A DNA stretch of 64,000 bases, taken from positions 248,001 through 312,000 of the forward strand of contig NZ_JAHKSI010000002.1 of NCBI RefSeq assembly GCF_019720915.1, written 5' to 3'. Under the pieces are notes generated by a model that ran no database searches, was not told the origin of the DNA, and saw only the letters and a list, made by a program, of their open reading frames with translations. Source of the stretch: Alkalihalobacillus sp. TS-13. GTDB lineage: Bacteria; Bacillota; Bacilli; Bacillales; Fictibacillaceae. Positions 22,555 through 30,439 of this stretch are shown in pieces. Within the stretch, counting starts at the first letter, position 1, and each line of letters starts with the position of its first letter. Made by a program: the position numbers and the translations under genes.

Positions 22555-23769
22555 ATGTATGATGTCATGATCATCGGCGGTGGAATCGTCGGACTTTCTA
22601 CTGCCTATGCCCTGACCCAAAAAAATCCGACATTGAAAATCGCTGTGGTCGAAAAAGAAGACAGCTGGGCAAAACATCAGACCGGGCATAACAGTGGCGT
22701 CATCCACTCCGGCATCTATTACAAACCAGGCAGTCTGAAAGCACGCTTTGCAAAAGAAGGCGGGCGCAAACTCACAGCATTCTGTGATGAGTATGGCATC
22801 TCTTATGAACAATGTGGAAAAGTGATTGTTGCAACGGATGAAAACGAATTGACTGTCATGCACAATTTATACGAACGAGGGTTGCAAAACGGCTTGGACC
22901 TCAGGCTATTAGATCAAGCAGAATTGAAAGAGGAAGAACCATACGTGAACGGCATCAAAGCGATCAAAGTACCTCAAGCTGGCATCATCGACTATGTTGG
23001 AATTTGTTCGGCAATCGTAACGGTATTGGAAAGTCGAGGAGCAGACCTCTTCCTAGGAACTGAAGCGAATGATATAAAGGAAAGTCCAAACGAGGTTACA
23101 GTTGAGACTGCTTCTAGCACTTACAGGACGAAACATCTGGTTAACTGCTGTGGCCTTCAAAGCGATCGTGTGGCAAGACGCAGCGGCCAGAACCCTGATT
23201 TGAAGATCGTTCCATTCCGTGGCGAGTATTTTGAACTGAAGCCGGAAAAAGAATATCTCGTTCGAAACTTGATCTATCCCGTCCCGAATCCCGACTTCCC
23301 TTTCCTCGGCGTTCATTTCACACGGATGATCGGCGGAGGTGTCGAAGCTGGACCGAATGCAGTACTTGGTTTTAAAAGGGAAGGTTACAGGAAGCGGGAT
23401 ATCTCTTTGAAGGATTTGTCCGAAACATTGATGTATCCTGGGTTCTGGAAACTTGCCTCAAACTATTGGAAGGAAGGTCTCGAGGAGATGGTCCGCTCCT
23501 TCAACAAGGGAGCATTCGTGCGTAGTTTACAACGGTTGATACCGTCGATCGAGGAAGATGACCTGAAGCCTGCCCCTGCTGGAATCCGTGCCCAAGCACT
23601 GAAATCAGACGGTTCACTCGTCGACGATTTCTTTCTTGTTCATAGTAAGCGGAGCACACACGTCTGCAATGCCCCGTCTCCTGCGGCTACAGCCTGTTTT
23701 CCAATCGGAGAACACATCGCAACAGCACTTGATATCGAACGACCGGTTAAAATTTCTAGCTCATCTTGA
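22555..23769 (+). CDS. lhgO: L-2-hydroxyglutarate oxidase/dehydrogenase
   Basis: 404 residues, ATG with GGAGGATCG upstream. An N-terminal FAD-binding motif MIIGGGIVGLSTAYAL is followed by EDSWAKHQTGHNSGVIHSGI, a hallmark of LhgO, and YYKPGSLKARFAKEGG. It oxidises L-2-hydroxyglutarate to 2-oxoglutarate and passes electrons to the quinone pool at the membrane. Together with glaH it converts glutarate to 2-oxoglutarate. The two repeats between the genes mean they may share a transcript only if these do not terminate it. It ends before a bidirectional terminator at 23806. Confidence 0.93.
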   Translation: MYDVMIIGGGIVGLSTAYALTQKNPTLKIAVVEKEDSWAKHQTGHNSGVIHSGIYYKPGSLKARFAKEGGRKLTAFCDEYGISYEQCGKVIVATDENELTVMHNLYERGLQNGLDLRLLDQAELKEEEPYVNGIKAIKVPQAGIIDYVGICSAIVTVLESRGADLFLGTEANDIKESPNEVTVETASSTYRTKHLVNCCGLQSDRVARRSGQNPDLKIVPFRGEYFELKPEKEYLVRNLIYPVPNPDFPFLGVHFTRMIGGGVEAGPNAVLGFKREGYRKRDISLKDLSETLMYPGFWKLASNYWKEGLEEMVRSFNKGAFVRSLQRLIPSIEEDDLKPAPAGIRAQALKSDGSLVDDFFLVHSKRSTHVCNAPSPAATACFPIGEHIATALDIERPVKISSSS

Positions 23770-23805
23770 AGTGAACAGATTAAGCTTCATTTCCTTTATA
23801 AAAGC

Positions 23806-23833
23806 AAAGGGCTATCCATTTCGGGCAGCCCTT
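23806..23833. terminator. Bidirectional terminator between lhgO and the DinB gene
   Basis: AAAGGGCT and AGCCCTTT form the outer stem, with TCC/GGG inside. It serves the convergent genes on both sides. Confidence 0.75.
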
Positions 23834-23839
23834 TCCTCT

Positions 23840-24310
23840 TTACTTCACTAGTTGGTGTTTTGCCGCCCGTTTGATGATGTTGATCGTCGACATATGCAGC
23901 GCTTCATGATTCATATGAAAAAGAAACATTTCTCCTAATGTCTTCATATGAAAGAACTCATCCTTTAACGGCTGATCCAGTTTACCTCTGCAAACCTCGA
24001 TCATTTTATCAGGTTGCTCTTTCAATTGTTTTAGCAACTCCTCATAAGATGGCGGTTGTTCATTCCAATCAGCTGGACTGCTTTCACGCGGAAACATCAC
24101 ATGGTACTGTAGTGGCAGCATTCTCTCTATATCAAGTGTTTGAGAGACTGTGTGGTCCCACCCCGCCAATATGTGCCCCATATTCCAGCGGATATTGTTT
24201 CGATGGTGCTCTGGTATATGATCAATAATTTCTTCTGTTAAACCCTCCACTGATCCGACTGTCCAACTCCTCCACATTCTGAATTGCTCGAAAATCTGAT
24301 CATCGTTCAT
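23840..24310 (-). CDS. DinB family protein
   Basis: 156 residues from ATG 24310 with GGGGAGG upstream. The four-helix DinB/YfiT fold is indicated by the metal His residues: IRWNMGHILAGWDHTVSQ in helix 2, and FHMKTLGEMFLFHMNHEALH at the third ligand. Such proteins bind a divalent metal; several are thiol (for example bacillithiol) transferases, others have no known role. It stands alone and convergent to lhgO. Confidence 0.85.
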   Translation of the reverse strand: MNDDQIFEQFRMWRSWTVGSVEGLTEEIIDHIPEHHRNNIRWNMGHILAGWDHTVSQTLDIERMLPLQYHVMFPRESSPADWNEQPPSYEELLKQLKEQPDKMIEVCRGKLDQPLKDEFFHMKTLGEMFLFHMNHEALHMSTINIIKRAAKHQLVK

Positions 24311-24442
24311 ATACATCCTCCCCATTATCTAAATGATCCTATAACTCTATACTTAGCTGTCCAAGGCATAAATCCTCTTTCATCGAATGAAATTCCTCAG
24401 GTTGGTTATACCAATTGTAGTGATGAAAATGAGGGATCCTGG

Positions 24443-25264
24443 ATGAAAACGCTGAAATGGCTTTTAATATCACTTTACAGAGAATTCTTAGATCGGAAAA
24501 TGTACGACCTTGCAGCTCAAATGTCGTATTATTTTTTATTGTCCCTCTTTCCATTTCTCATTGTCGTCATCACTTTAGTCGGTCACCTGCCGCTTGATAC
24601 TGGTTCTGTACTGGATATCGTTGAGCCCTATGCTCCTGAGCAGACGATTCATTTTCTAAGACATACGCTCAATGGGATTTTCGCCAATCAGGAACAGAAC
24701 CTGCTTACCATCGGATTCCTCTCATCGATCTGGTTGTCATCCATAGCCATCCAATCTTTTTCTCGGATTTTGAACGAAAGTTACCCACAAAGGACCAAAC
24801 GCTCTCTCTTCATACAGTTAGTGGAAGGATTATTGCTGACGATCGCTTTTATCAGTGTTGTCGTCATATCAGTCCTCGTTCCTGTAGCAGAACGACTAGT
24901 ACTAAGTTATATCGATGAAGACGCCTGGTTGTTTTCTTTCATCATCAGTTTTTGGAGCCCATTGAAATGGATTGTCGGGAGCTTTGTTTTATTTGGTTTC
25001 TTTTATGTCCTTTATCACTTTGTTCCGAAAGCCAGACTGAAGTTTATCGAAGTATTGCCTGGAGCAATTTTCTCGACAATCATCTGGCAGCTTATTTCGT
25101 TAGGCTTCTCAGTCTATGTCCGATTCAGTCAATATTCGATCATTTACGGCAACGTCAAAACCATCATCATCCTCATGATTTGGCTTTATTTGACCGCCCT
25201 AACATTGATCATAGGTGGAACCATCAATGCCCTCCTGTTTAAAAGAAAGTACAATTATGATTGA
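24443..25264 (+). CDS. YihY/virulence factor BrkB family membrane protein
   Basis: 273 residues from ATG 24443; the long upstream open frame has no ribosome binding site. DLAAQMSYYFLLSLFPFLIV is the family signature after the first cytoplasmic segment. Six hydrophobic helices follow, with IWLSSIAIQSFSRILNESYP and FYVLYHFVPKARLKFIEVLP. The protein is an inner-membrane protein of uncertain function; despite early naming as RNase BN it is not a nuclease. The gene at 25321 follows closely and may be co-transcribed. Confidence 0.88.
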   Translation: MKTLKWLLISLYREFLDRKMYDLAAQMSYYFLLSLFPFLIVVITLVGHLPLDTGSVLDIVEPYAPEQTIHFLRHTLNGIFANQEQNLLTIGFLSSIWLSSIAIQSFSRILNESYPQRTKRSLFIQLVEGLLLTIAFISVVVISVLVPVAERLVLSYIDEDAWLFSFIISFWSPLKWIVGSFVLFGFFYVLYHFVPKARLKFIEVLPGAIFSTIIWQLISLGFSVYVRFSQYSIIYGNVKTIIILMIWLYLTALTLIIGGTINALLFKRKYNYD

Positions 25265-25320
25265 AAAAATTTGTAGTATTTTGTATGGTAAAAATATGGA
25301 AAATGATTAGGGGGGATTTG

Positions 25321-25650
25321 GTGCTTCGTAAAATCACTTTTTTGATTGCTTTTGTGTTCTGTCTATTCGGTCTCTTCCACTATGTGGACGAAATCTTTCT
25401 GGCATCCGATACGGAATTCCCTGAACGGATAAGGTATCATCACGATACATATGTAAGTACAGACTTTTTCATACAAACGGAAGCTTCACGCCCCAAGCCT
25501 GAATTCCTGCCTACTGGATTTACATTGGAAGGCGATGAATATGGGTGTTTGGATGGCGGGCGCGTTTACCAGAATCCAAAGACAGATGAAATATTCATAG
25601 AGCATGAAGAATCTGAACCACCACGATATGTACTGTATGAAAAGAAATGA
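25321..25650 (+). CDS. Small membrane-anchored protein of unknown function
   Basis: 109 residues starting at GTG 25321, with AGGGGGG at good distance; an open frame continues upstream to 25261 without support. One N-terminal hydrophobic helix (ITFLIAFVFCLFGLFHYV) is followed by an outward-facing charged domain. GFTLEGDEYGCLDGGRVYQN is the most distinctive stretch. I do not recognise the family. A weak GC hairpin (25650-25677) with CTTTT follows. Confidence 0.6.
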   Translation: MLRKITFLIAFVFCLFGLFHYVDEIFLASDTEFPERIRYHHDTYVSTDFFIQTEASRPKPEFLPTGFTLEGDEYGCLDGGRVYQNPKTDEIFIEHEESEPPRYVLYEKK

Positions 25651-25679
25651 GGACTGCTCGTTGATGGCAGCCCTTTTAC

Positions 25680-25718
25680 TGTTTTGTAGAGAATTTTGCA
25701 TTTTTATAGGTAATCCCA
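25680..25718. repeat. Two-unit TTTTGTAGAGAATT mini-repeat
   Basis: TTTTGTAGAGAATTTTGC and TTTTATAGGTAATCCC are spaced 20 bp and belong to the same core type as 5352-5450. The remaining 25719-25830 shows nothing clear. Confidence 0.4.
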
Positions 25719-25830
25719 TAACCTTATGGATGTTTTATTCTTAGGGATGAACAGCCAGGTGAAGATTTGCCTTACAAGGATATAAATGAAAACAGAGGCG
25801 GGAAGGATGTATTTTTCATATCCACATTAT

Positions 25831-26256
25831 TCAACTTCTATTATGTTCCATCTCCTTCAGCGCAATATATGCCTCGCCTTTTACAGCACCATTCTCATGT
25901 TTTGTGTACGTTTTGATCGTCGGCAAATATTTCTGATCATGCGTCATACCTAAAATATTGATTGCTGTGGTCAAACATGGTAAAGGTAACTGAGGTAAAT
26001 GTCGTTCTAGAGAATCCCAATTAATCCTTTCAATATTTTGATAGGTTACGGCTTTCGATAGGGCATCGAACAATTCTTCTTTAACCTCGAGGTTTTGTTC
26101 GGCAAGGGCATAGTACAATAAAACATCCATCAGCTCATCGAAGTTTTCTATGTTTTTGTTATATGACTCGAAAACGTCAGACAAGTGGGAAACAGTATCA
26201 ATCTTTTCTTGTTCGTCTTTTCCTTTTAAAATCTTTTCAATTCCTCTTACATCCAT
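25831..26256 (-). CDS. HEAT-like probable immunity protein
   Basis: 141 residues, all helical, with repeated paired-helix units (VLLYYALAEQNLEVKEELFD, LTTAINILGMTHDQKYLPTI, GAVKGEAYIALKEM) that resemble HEAT repeats. No signal or membrane segment is present, so it is cytosolic. Its start has GGAGGTT and lies 24 bases after the stop of the PrsW-toxin gene, in the same operon. The position directly 3' of a polymorphic toxin is that of the cognate immunity gene, and HEAT-type repeat proteins are known among such immunities. The toxin-neutralising role is inferred from this arrangement. Confidence 0.65.
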   Translation of the reverse strand: MDVRGIEKILKGKDEQEKIDTVSHLSDVFESYNKNIENFDELMDVLLYYALAEQNLEVKEELFDALSKAVTYQNIERINWDSLERHLPQLPLPCLTTAINILGMTHDQKYLPTIKTYTKHENGAVKGEAYIALKEMEHNRS

Positions 26257-26280
26257 TGTGAACCTCCTTTACAATTTTTT

Positions 26281-28254
26281 TCAGCCTGTGAATGGAATGT
26301 GTGAATCATTGGCAATACTTTCGCTATAATGCGGACTATTTGGATTAAAGACATTCTTTTTATGAAAATTACCTTGCGAATCCATCGTCCATTTACCTGA
26401 TGGTGTCTTCACTTCTACCCGATAGATCCAGCCATTTGCAGCATTTGATCCCTCTGGTGCCGATGGATCCGGTCCATGGGCTCTGGTATTCCACACATTA
26501 CCTCTCTGATCGGTCCAACGATACTTCTCTCCTTCGGCTGCACCGCCTGGAATCTCTTTCCACGGAAGCTGTTCGGCATCTTCAGGTAATCTTGCCCGGA
26601 AGTCTTCTATATTTTTAACGTTGGTAAAGTCGCCTACTTTGGGCTTAGGAACTATCGGCTTGTCTGGAGGATCAGGATCATTTCCTTTTTTGCCAATTAG
26701 ATCATCCCAATATTTTTTGATTTTTGAAGCAATGGGATCCCCGAATTTTTTCAAGGCATTTGCAAAGGGAATTCTGCTTAATATAGCAGCAACCCCAACT
26801 GCCAGTGCAGTTTCAGGTGTAAGCAACTTCTTCGGGTTCCGTAAAATATCCGCTATATTGTGTCCACCAGCAGCCACACCAATCCCTGTTGTAACCGCAC
26901 CTACTGATGCCCAAAAACCTAATAGCGGGAAGGTCAAAGCAAATGCTCCTCCTATGATGACCGCTTTCTCCAAGCCAGATAAACGATCCCACCAATTTTG
27001 CAGCTGGTCGAATAGACAAGCGATACATGCTTGAGGAGTATGGAAAGAATCAATCCATTCCTTTAAAAATAAAGCTGCAAAAAATGCCAGTGCAATCACG
27101 GCCAAAGCCTTATAATATTTCTGGATGTTCTCTTGTATTCGAGGTATTCGTCCTTCTGCTTCAGAATTTCCATACAGTAACGTAAATCCAAGTTCTCTAC
27201 GCTCTCGATAAAACATCAAGAAATAACCAAAACGTTTACGATCTGTTGAAACAGAAATCAACAAGTTCCACATTTCAGAAAACGGGTTGATGACATGTTC
27301 TCCATTCAACATTGGTAGTTTTCCACTTACACGATTCAGAGATTTATAATCTAAAAAGATTGATATAACCAGCATGATTAAGAACAGTGGTCTTGCTGCA
27401 TATCCGCTACCTAATAAATCATGGATTACAGTAAGCCATTCAGGAGTGCTATAGAACGAATTCCAGATCGCATGATCAAAAATGGCCCAAACTAAAAGGA
27501 ATGACGGAAAAATATAAGTGAAATGCTTTAATCGCTCCCTGTATCTGATCGCTAATCCGATACCAAGCGCAATCATTGCAGTCAGTAAGGAATGTCCGGC
27601 TGCCATTTTGTCAGGAATGAAACCCTCCTCAAAATACCCGGGAAAAAGGGTGAAAAACTCCCAATGAAGGACTTTTCCCTGTAACAAGGTCACTCCATAA
27701 TGGTCACCGGTAATAAGCCGACGGAATGTTTCCTCCAAAAATTGAAATCCTGCACCTGTGGCAGCACCTATAAGGGCAAAATCACTTAGACTTAATGATG
27801 TTGCGCGTCGAGAGAAATAGAGATAAGCTCCAAGCGGAATGAGCTTTACGATTTCTTCCACAATAGGAGTTAAGATCGCCATACTCCAAACATCCGCTTC
27901 TCTACCGCCCAACACCGCGGTAAAGGAACTGACGATGAATGTATTGATGGGTGTCATCAACCATGCTCCTGCTAAAAAGAAATACGTGTACTTTTTCCAC
28001 GTGAGGGTTTTACTTCTGCATAATAACCAAAATTGCAAAATCACATAAAAGGACCAGAGAAACTGGACGAACATCCTACGAGAGTCATCCATGAAAATCA
28101 AGCTTACGATGAAAGCGATCAATGAAAGCCAAACGAAAATGGCATATACTCTTAGAATTACAGGATGCTTCTGAATAAGTTCCTTACAGGATTGATGAAT
28201 GGTTTCCAGCTTGTTTCTAATCTTTACTCTTATACTTACAACTTGACTTGCCAT
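26281..28254 (-). CDS. PrsW-type intramembrane protease fused to a C-terminal polymorphic toxin domain
   Basis: About 657 residues from ATG 28254, which has GGAG nine bases ahead; the frame opens at GTG 28275. Residues 35-320 form a multi-helix PrsW-like glutamic protease domain, with EEIVKLIPLG (EExxK), FQFLEETFRR, AAGHSLLTAMIALG and FDHAIWNSF supplying the conserved Glu and His residues. A second membrane pair follows near residue 400, then a Gly/Ala-rich hydrophobic stretch (AVTTGIGVAAGGH), a proline-rich linker (DPDPPDKPIVPKPK) and a final domain of about 100 residues. That last domain, with WTDQRGNVWNTRAHGPDPSA, GSNAANGWIYRVEVK and NPNSPHYSESIANDSHIPF, resembles a polymorphic toxin type 30 (Ntox30) domain, a presumed RNase. 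A small helical gene follows as likely immunity. Confidence 0.75.
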   Translation of the reverse strand: MASQVVSIRVKIRNKLETIHQSCKELIQKHPVILRVYAIFVWLSLIAFIVSLIFMDDSRRMFVQFLWSFYVILQFWLLCRSKTLTWKKYTYFFLAGAWLMTPINTFIVSSFTAVLGGREADVWSMAILTPIVEEIVKLIPLGAYLYFSRRATSLSLSDFALIGAATGAGFQFLEETFRRLITGDHYGVTLLQGKVLHWEFFTLFPGYFEEGFIPDKMAAGHSLLTAMIALGIGLAIRYRERLKHFTYIFPSFLLVWAIFDHAIWNSFYSTPEWLTVIHDLLGSGYAARPLFLIMLVISIFLDYKSLNRVSGKLPMLNGEHVINPFSEMWNLLISVSTDRKRFGYFLMFYRERRELGFTLLYGNSEAEGRIPRIQENIQKYYKALAVIALAFFAALFLKEWIDSFHTPQACIACLFDQLQNWWDRLSGLEKAVIIGGAFALTFPLLGFWASVGAVTTGIGVAAGGHNIADILRNPKKLLTPETALAVGVAAILSRIPFANALKKFGDPIASKIKKYWDDLIGKKGNDPDPPDKPIVPKPKVGDFTNVKNIEDFRARLPEDAEQLPWKEIPGGAAEGEKYRWTDQRGNVWNTRAHGPDPSAPEGSNAANGWIYRVEVKTPSGKWTMDSQGNFHKKNVFNPNSPHYSESIANDSHIPFTG

Positions 28255-28523
28255 ATGGTTCAACTCCGATGTCACTTTTTTTCATCAGGCTGCCATCTAG
28301 TTGTTTCAAGAGTTTTCGCCCTTCTAAACTGGTATAAGGTAGTTGTTATGGATAAATGTGACAATCATCTCAGGTCTTCATGAAAAACCGTTGGATAAAT
28401 GCGACTATTACATCATGATTCACATACCTTCTCGTAAAAGTTGTTGTGTTAGGTTGCAACAGAAATATACTCGCTTACAGTGTTAAATAGCAACAATCCT
28501 TCAGTATACAGCCTAAACAAAAA

Positions 28524-28563
28524 ATGAAGTTGACCCGTTTAATTAAGTTCGAGTCAACTTCAT
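28524..28563. terminator. Long inverted repeat, possible terminator
   Basis: ATGAAGTTGAC and GTCAACTTCAT form an 11-pair stem around an 18-base loop, followed by a pyrimidine run. It lies between the divergent toxin and MFS genes (28255-28692). The rest of that gap has no gene I can support. Confidence 0.5.
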
Positions 28564-28692
28564 GATTCCCTTTTTTCAAGTATGGCTTGAACTTCCGCCT
28601 CAGGACTGAGAAAAGTTCCACCCTACGCTCGTTAAAGCCTTTACGTTATCGCGCTATTATTGAAGCAGAAAATTGACGGGAGGATTTTTCCA

Positions 28693-29970
28693 ATGGAACA
28701 GACGAAATCATTATCCCTTTTTAAAAATAAAACGTATGTTAAATTGTTTCTGGCTTCATCCATATCGATCTACGGTGACTGGTTCGATATCCTCGCCATT
28801 TCAGTCCTGGTGGCTTATGGATGGAACACAGATCCTATATTGATCGGTCTCATTCCAGTATGTTTTGCTTTACCAGGGATCCTTTTCGGATCGTTCGCCG
28901 GTGTTCTCGCCGACCGTTATAGGAAAGTCAACTTGATGATGGCTTCTGATTTCATCAGTGCGATTTTGACTGGACTTCTTGTTTTAGCCGATCACATCTA
29001 TTGGATTCTTCCTCTCTTGTTTTTACGTTCTACAATGGGTCTGATCAGTGCACCTGCAGCACAGTCCTTGACTCGACATATCGTTCAGGAAGATCAACTG
29101 TTGAAAGCGACCTCCTACAACCAGATCGTCAACAATTCTGGTAAAATCGTCGGGCCATTGTTAGGGGCTGTTATCCTCGCTCTCATATCCCCGAAAATTT
29201 GTATCTTAATCAATGCATTCAGCAGCATCATATCTGGACTCATTCTCCTAACCATGCGTAATATCAAAGAAAATGATGCAACGACAACTGAAAATGAAGA
29301 CGAAGCAGAACCTAGTTTCAAAGAATCCTGGAAAGAAGGATGGGCGTTTGTACTGAAGCAACCGGTGATTTTCAATTCCATTCTATTCTCCCTGATCGGC
29401 ATGATGGGGATTCAGCTTGTCGACTTTCAATTTCCAGTCCTCCTTCGTTCCGTCAATATGGAAGATCCAGTTGTGTTCGGTATGCTGATGAGTATGACCG
29501 GAATAGGGTCGATCGTTACAATCACCTGGATGAACCGTTTCAAAAATATCCAGTATGGTTGGGCGATCGGCGGTGGGATGAGCTTGATCGGTTTCGGTTT
29601 TGCGGGTGTAGGTTTCATTGCAGAAGGCATGTCGTTATTCATTCCTGCCCTTTTCGGACTGCTTGTCGGTTTAGGAAATGGCATATGGATGGTCGCATTC
29701 AACTTTGCTTTACAAAAAGAATCTCCTAAGGAAATGATCGGACGGGTCTACGGGATTACGAACTCCTTGTTCAGTGCGGTTGTGATCATTGCGCCGGTTA
29801 CTGGCGGAATTCTCGTTCAAACGCTCGGCCCCTCGGCTGTCATCCAAGCAATCGGATTGGCCGTCGGAGGAACTGGTATTATCGGGGGAATCCTTGGCAA
29901 ATGGCTCTGGAAACAAGAATCCAGCTCAACAGCGATTCTTGAACCCGTTTCCAAAGATTCAAGTGTTTAA
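28693..29970 (+). CDS. MFS transporter (MFS_3-type efflux protein)
   Basis: 425 residues from ATG 28693, preceded by GGGAGGATT; the frame is open upstream without support. Twelve hydrophobic helices are visible. The A-motif region reads GSFAGVLADRYRKVNLMMAS between helices 2 and 3, and a charged central loop (ENDATTTENEDEAEPS) separates the halves. The pattern is closest to the MFS_3 group that includes macrolide and siderophore exporters. Substrate unknown. It ends 60 bases from the convergent peptide precursor gene at 30031, so it might export that peptide, but no direct evidence supports this. Confidence 0.85.
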   Translation: MEQTKSLSLFKNKTYVKLFLASSISIYGDWFDILAISVLVAYGWNTDPILIGLIPVCFALPGILFGSFAGVLADRYRKVNLMMASDFISAILTGLLVLADHIYWILPLLFLRSTMGLISAPAAQSLTRHIVQEDQLLKATSYNQIVNNSGKIVGPLLGAVILALISPKICILINAFSSIISGLILLTMRNIKENDATTTENEDEAEPSFKESWKEGWAFVLKQPVIFNSILFSLIGMMGIQLVDFQFPVLLRSVNMEDPVVFGMLMSMTGIGSIVTITWMNRFKNIQYGWAIGGGMSLIGFGFAGVGFIAEGMSLFIPALFGLLVGLGNGIWMVAFNFALQKESPKEMIGRVYGITNSLFSAVVIIAPVTGGILVQTLGPSAVIQAIGLAVGGTGIIGGILGKWLWKQESSSTAILEPVSKDSSV

Positions 29971-29995
29971 AAACCGTTTTTTTCAAGGTTGAAGT

Positions 29996-30023
29996 AAAAA
30001 ACATCCTACAAGTGGTGTTTTTT
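29996..30023. terminator. Possible bidirectional terminator
   Basis: AAAAAACATCC and GGTGTTTTTT pair around a short loop, with A and T runs on both outer sides. It lies between the convergent MFS and peptide genes. Confidence 0.45.
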
Positions 30024-30030
30024 GTGGTCT

Positions 30031-30288
30031 TTAAAGAGGCAATACAGGGGAATCAGGCCAAACGGGATCTGCATCTACAAGTACTGGACTATCTGGCCAT
30101 ATCGGATCATCACCTTCGGGAACTGGTCCGTCTGGCCATACGGGATCGGACTCAGCAATTGATGGATTCTCTACCCTAGGGAGATTTCCTATTTCGCCAT
30201 CATCATAAGCTTGTCCTCCAACTAAAACACATAGCGCAAATACTCCTGTACTTGCTAAACACATTACATTTTGAAACCATTTCGTCAT
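30031..30288 (-). CDS. Secreted peptide-pheromone precursor with three 13-residue repeats
   Basis: 85 residues from ATG 30288 with GGAGGTC at ideal distance. Residues 1-27 are a signal peptide (VFALCVLVGGQA before the probable cleavage). A short spacer follows, and then the motif DP(V/I)WPD(G/S)PV occurs at residues 48, 61 and 74: DPVWPDGPVP, DPIWPDSPVL, DPVWPDSPVLPL. The period is exactly 13 residues. It is divergently transcribed from an HTH-TPR regulator of the RRNPP class, with a strong promoter between. The layout matches exported pro-peptides such as NprX or Phr that are trimmed outside, re-imported and bound by the TPR domain. Here several near-identical copies would be released. No known pheromone matches this motif, so the role is inferred. 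Confidence 0.75.
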   Translation of the reverse strand: MTKWFQNVMCLASTGVFALCVLVGGQAYDDGEIGNLPRVENPSIAESDPVWPDGPVPEGDDPIWPDSPVLVDADPVWPDSPVLPL

Positions 30289-30324
30289 AAAAGACCTCCA
30301 TTAATTGAATATTTTTACATTTTT

Positions 30325-30353
30325 ATCATAATTTTAATATTTTCAATTGTCAA
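30325..30353 (-). promoter_or_regulatory. Sigma-A promoter of the peptide precursor gene
   Basis: On the minus strand: -35 TTGACA (30348-30353), a 17-base spacer and -10 TATGAT (30325-30330). AATTGAATATT and AATATTTTCAATT flank this interval as an approximate inverted repeat and could be the regulator's binding site. Confidence 0.7.
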
Positions 30354-30439
30354 TTCTTTTTTGAATAATATATTTAATTATTTAAAAATTCTTTCAATAA
30401 ATTTACATTGTGGTAAAATGATAGTGGGAGGCGATATAT

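Noticed and set aside
28660-28692. Longer start of the MFS transporter
   Set aside because: The upstream codon lacks a binding site, while ATG 28693 has GGGAGGATT at the proper distance.
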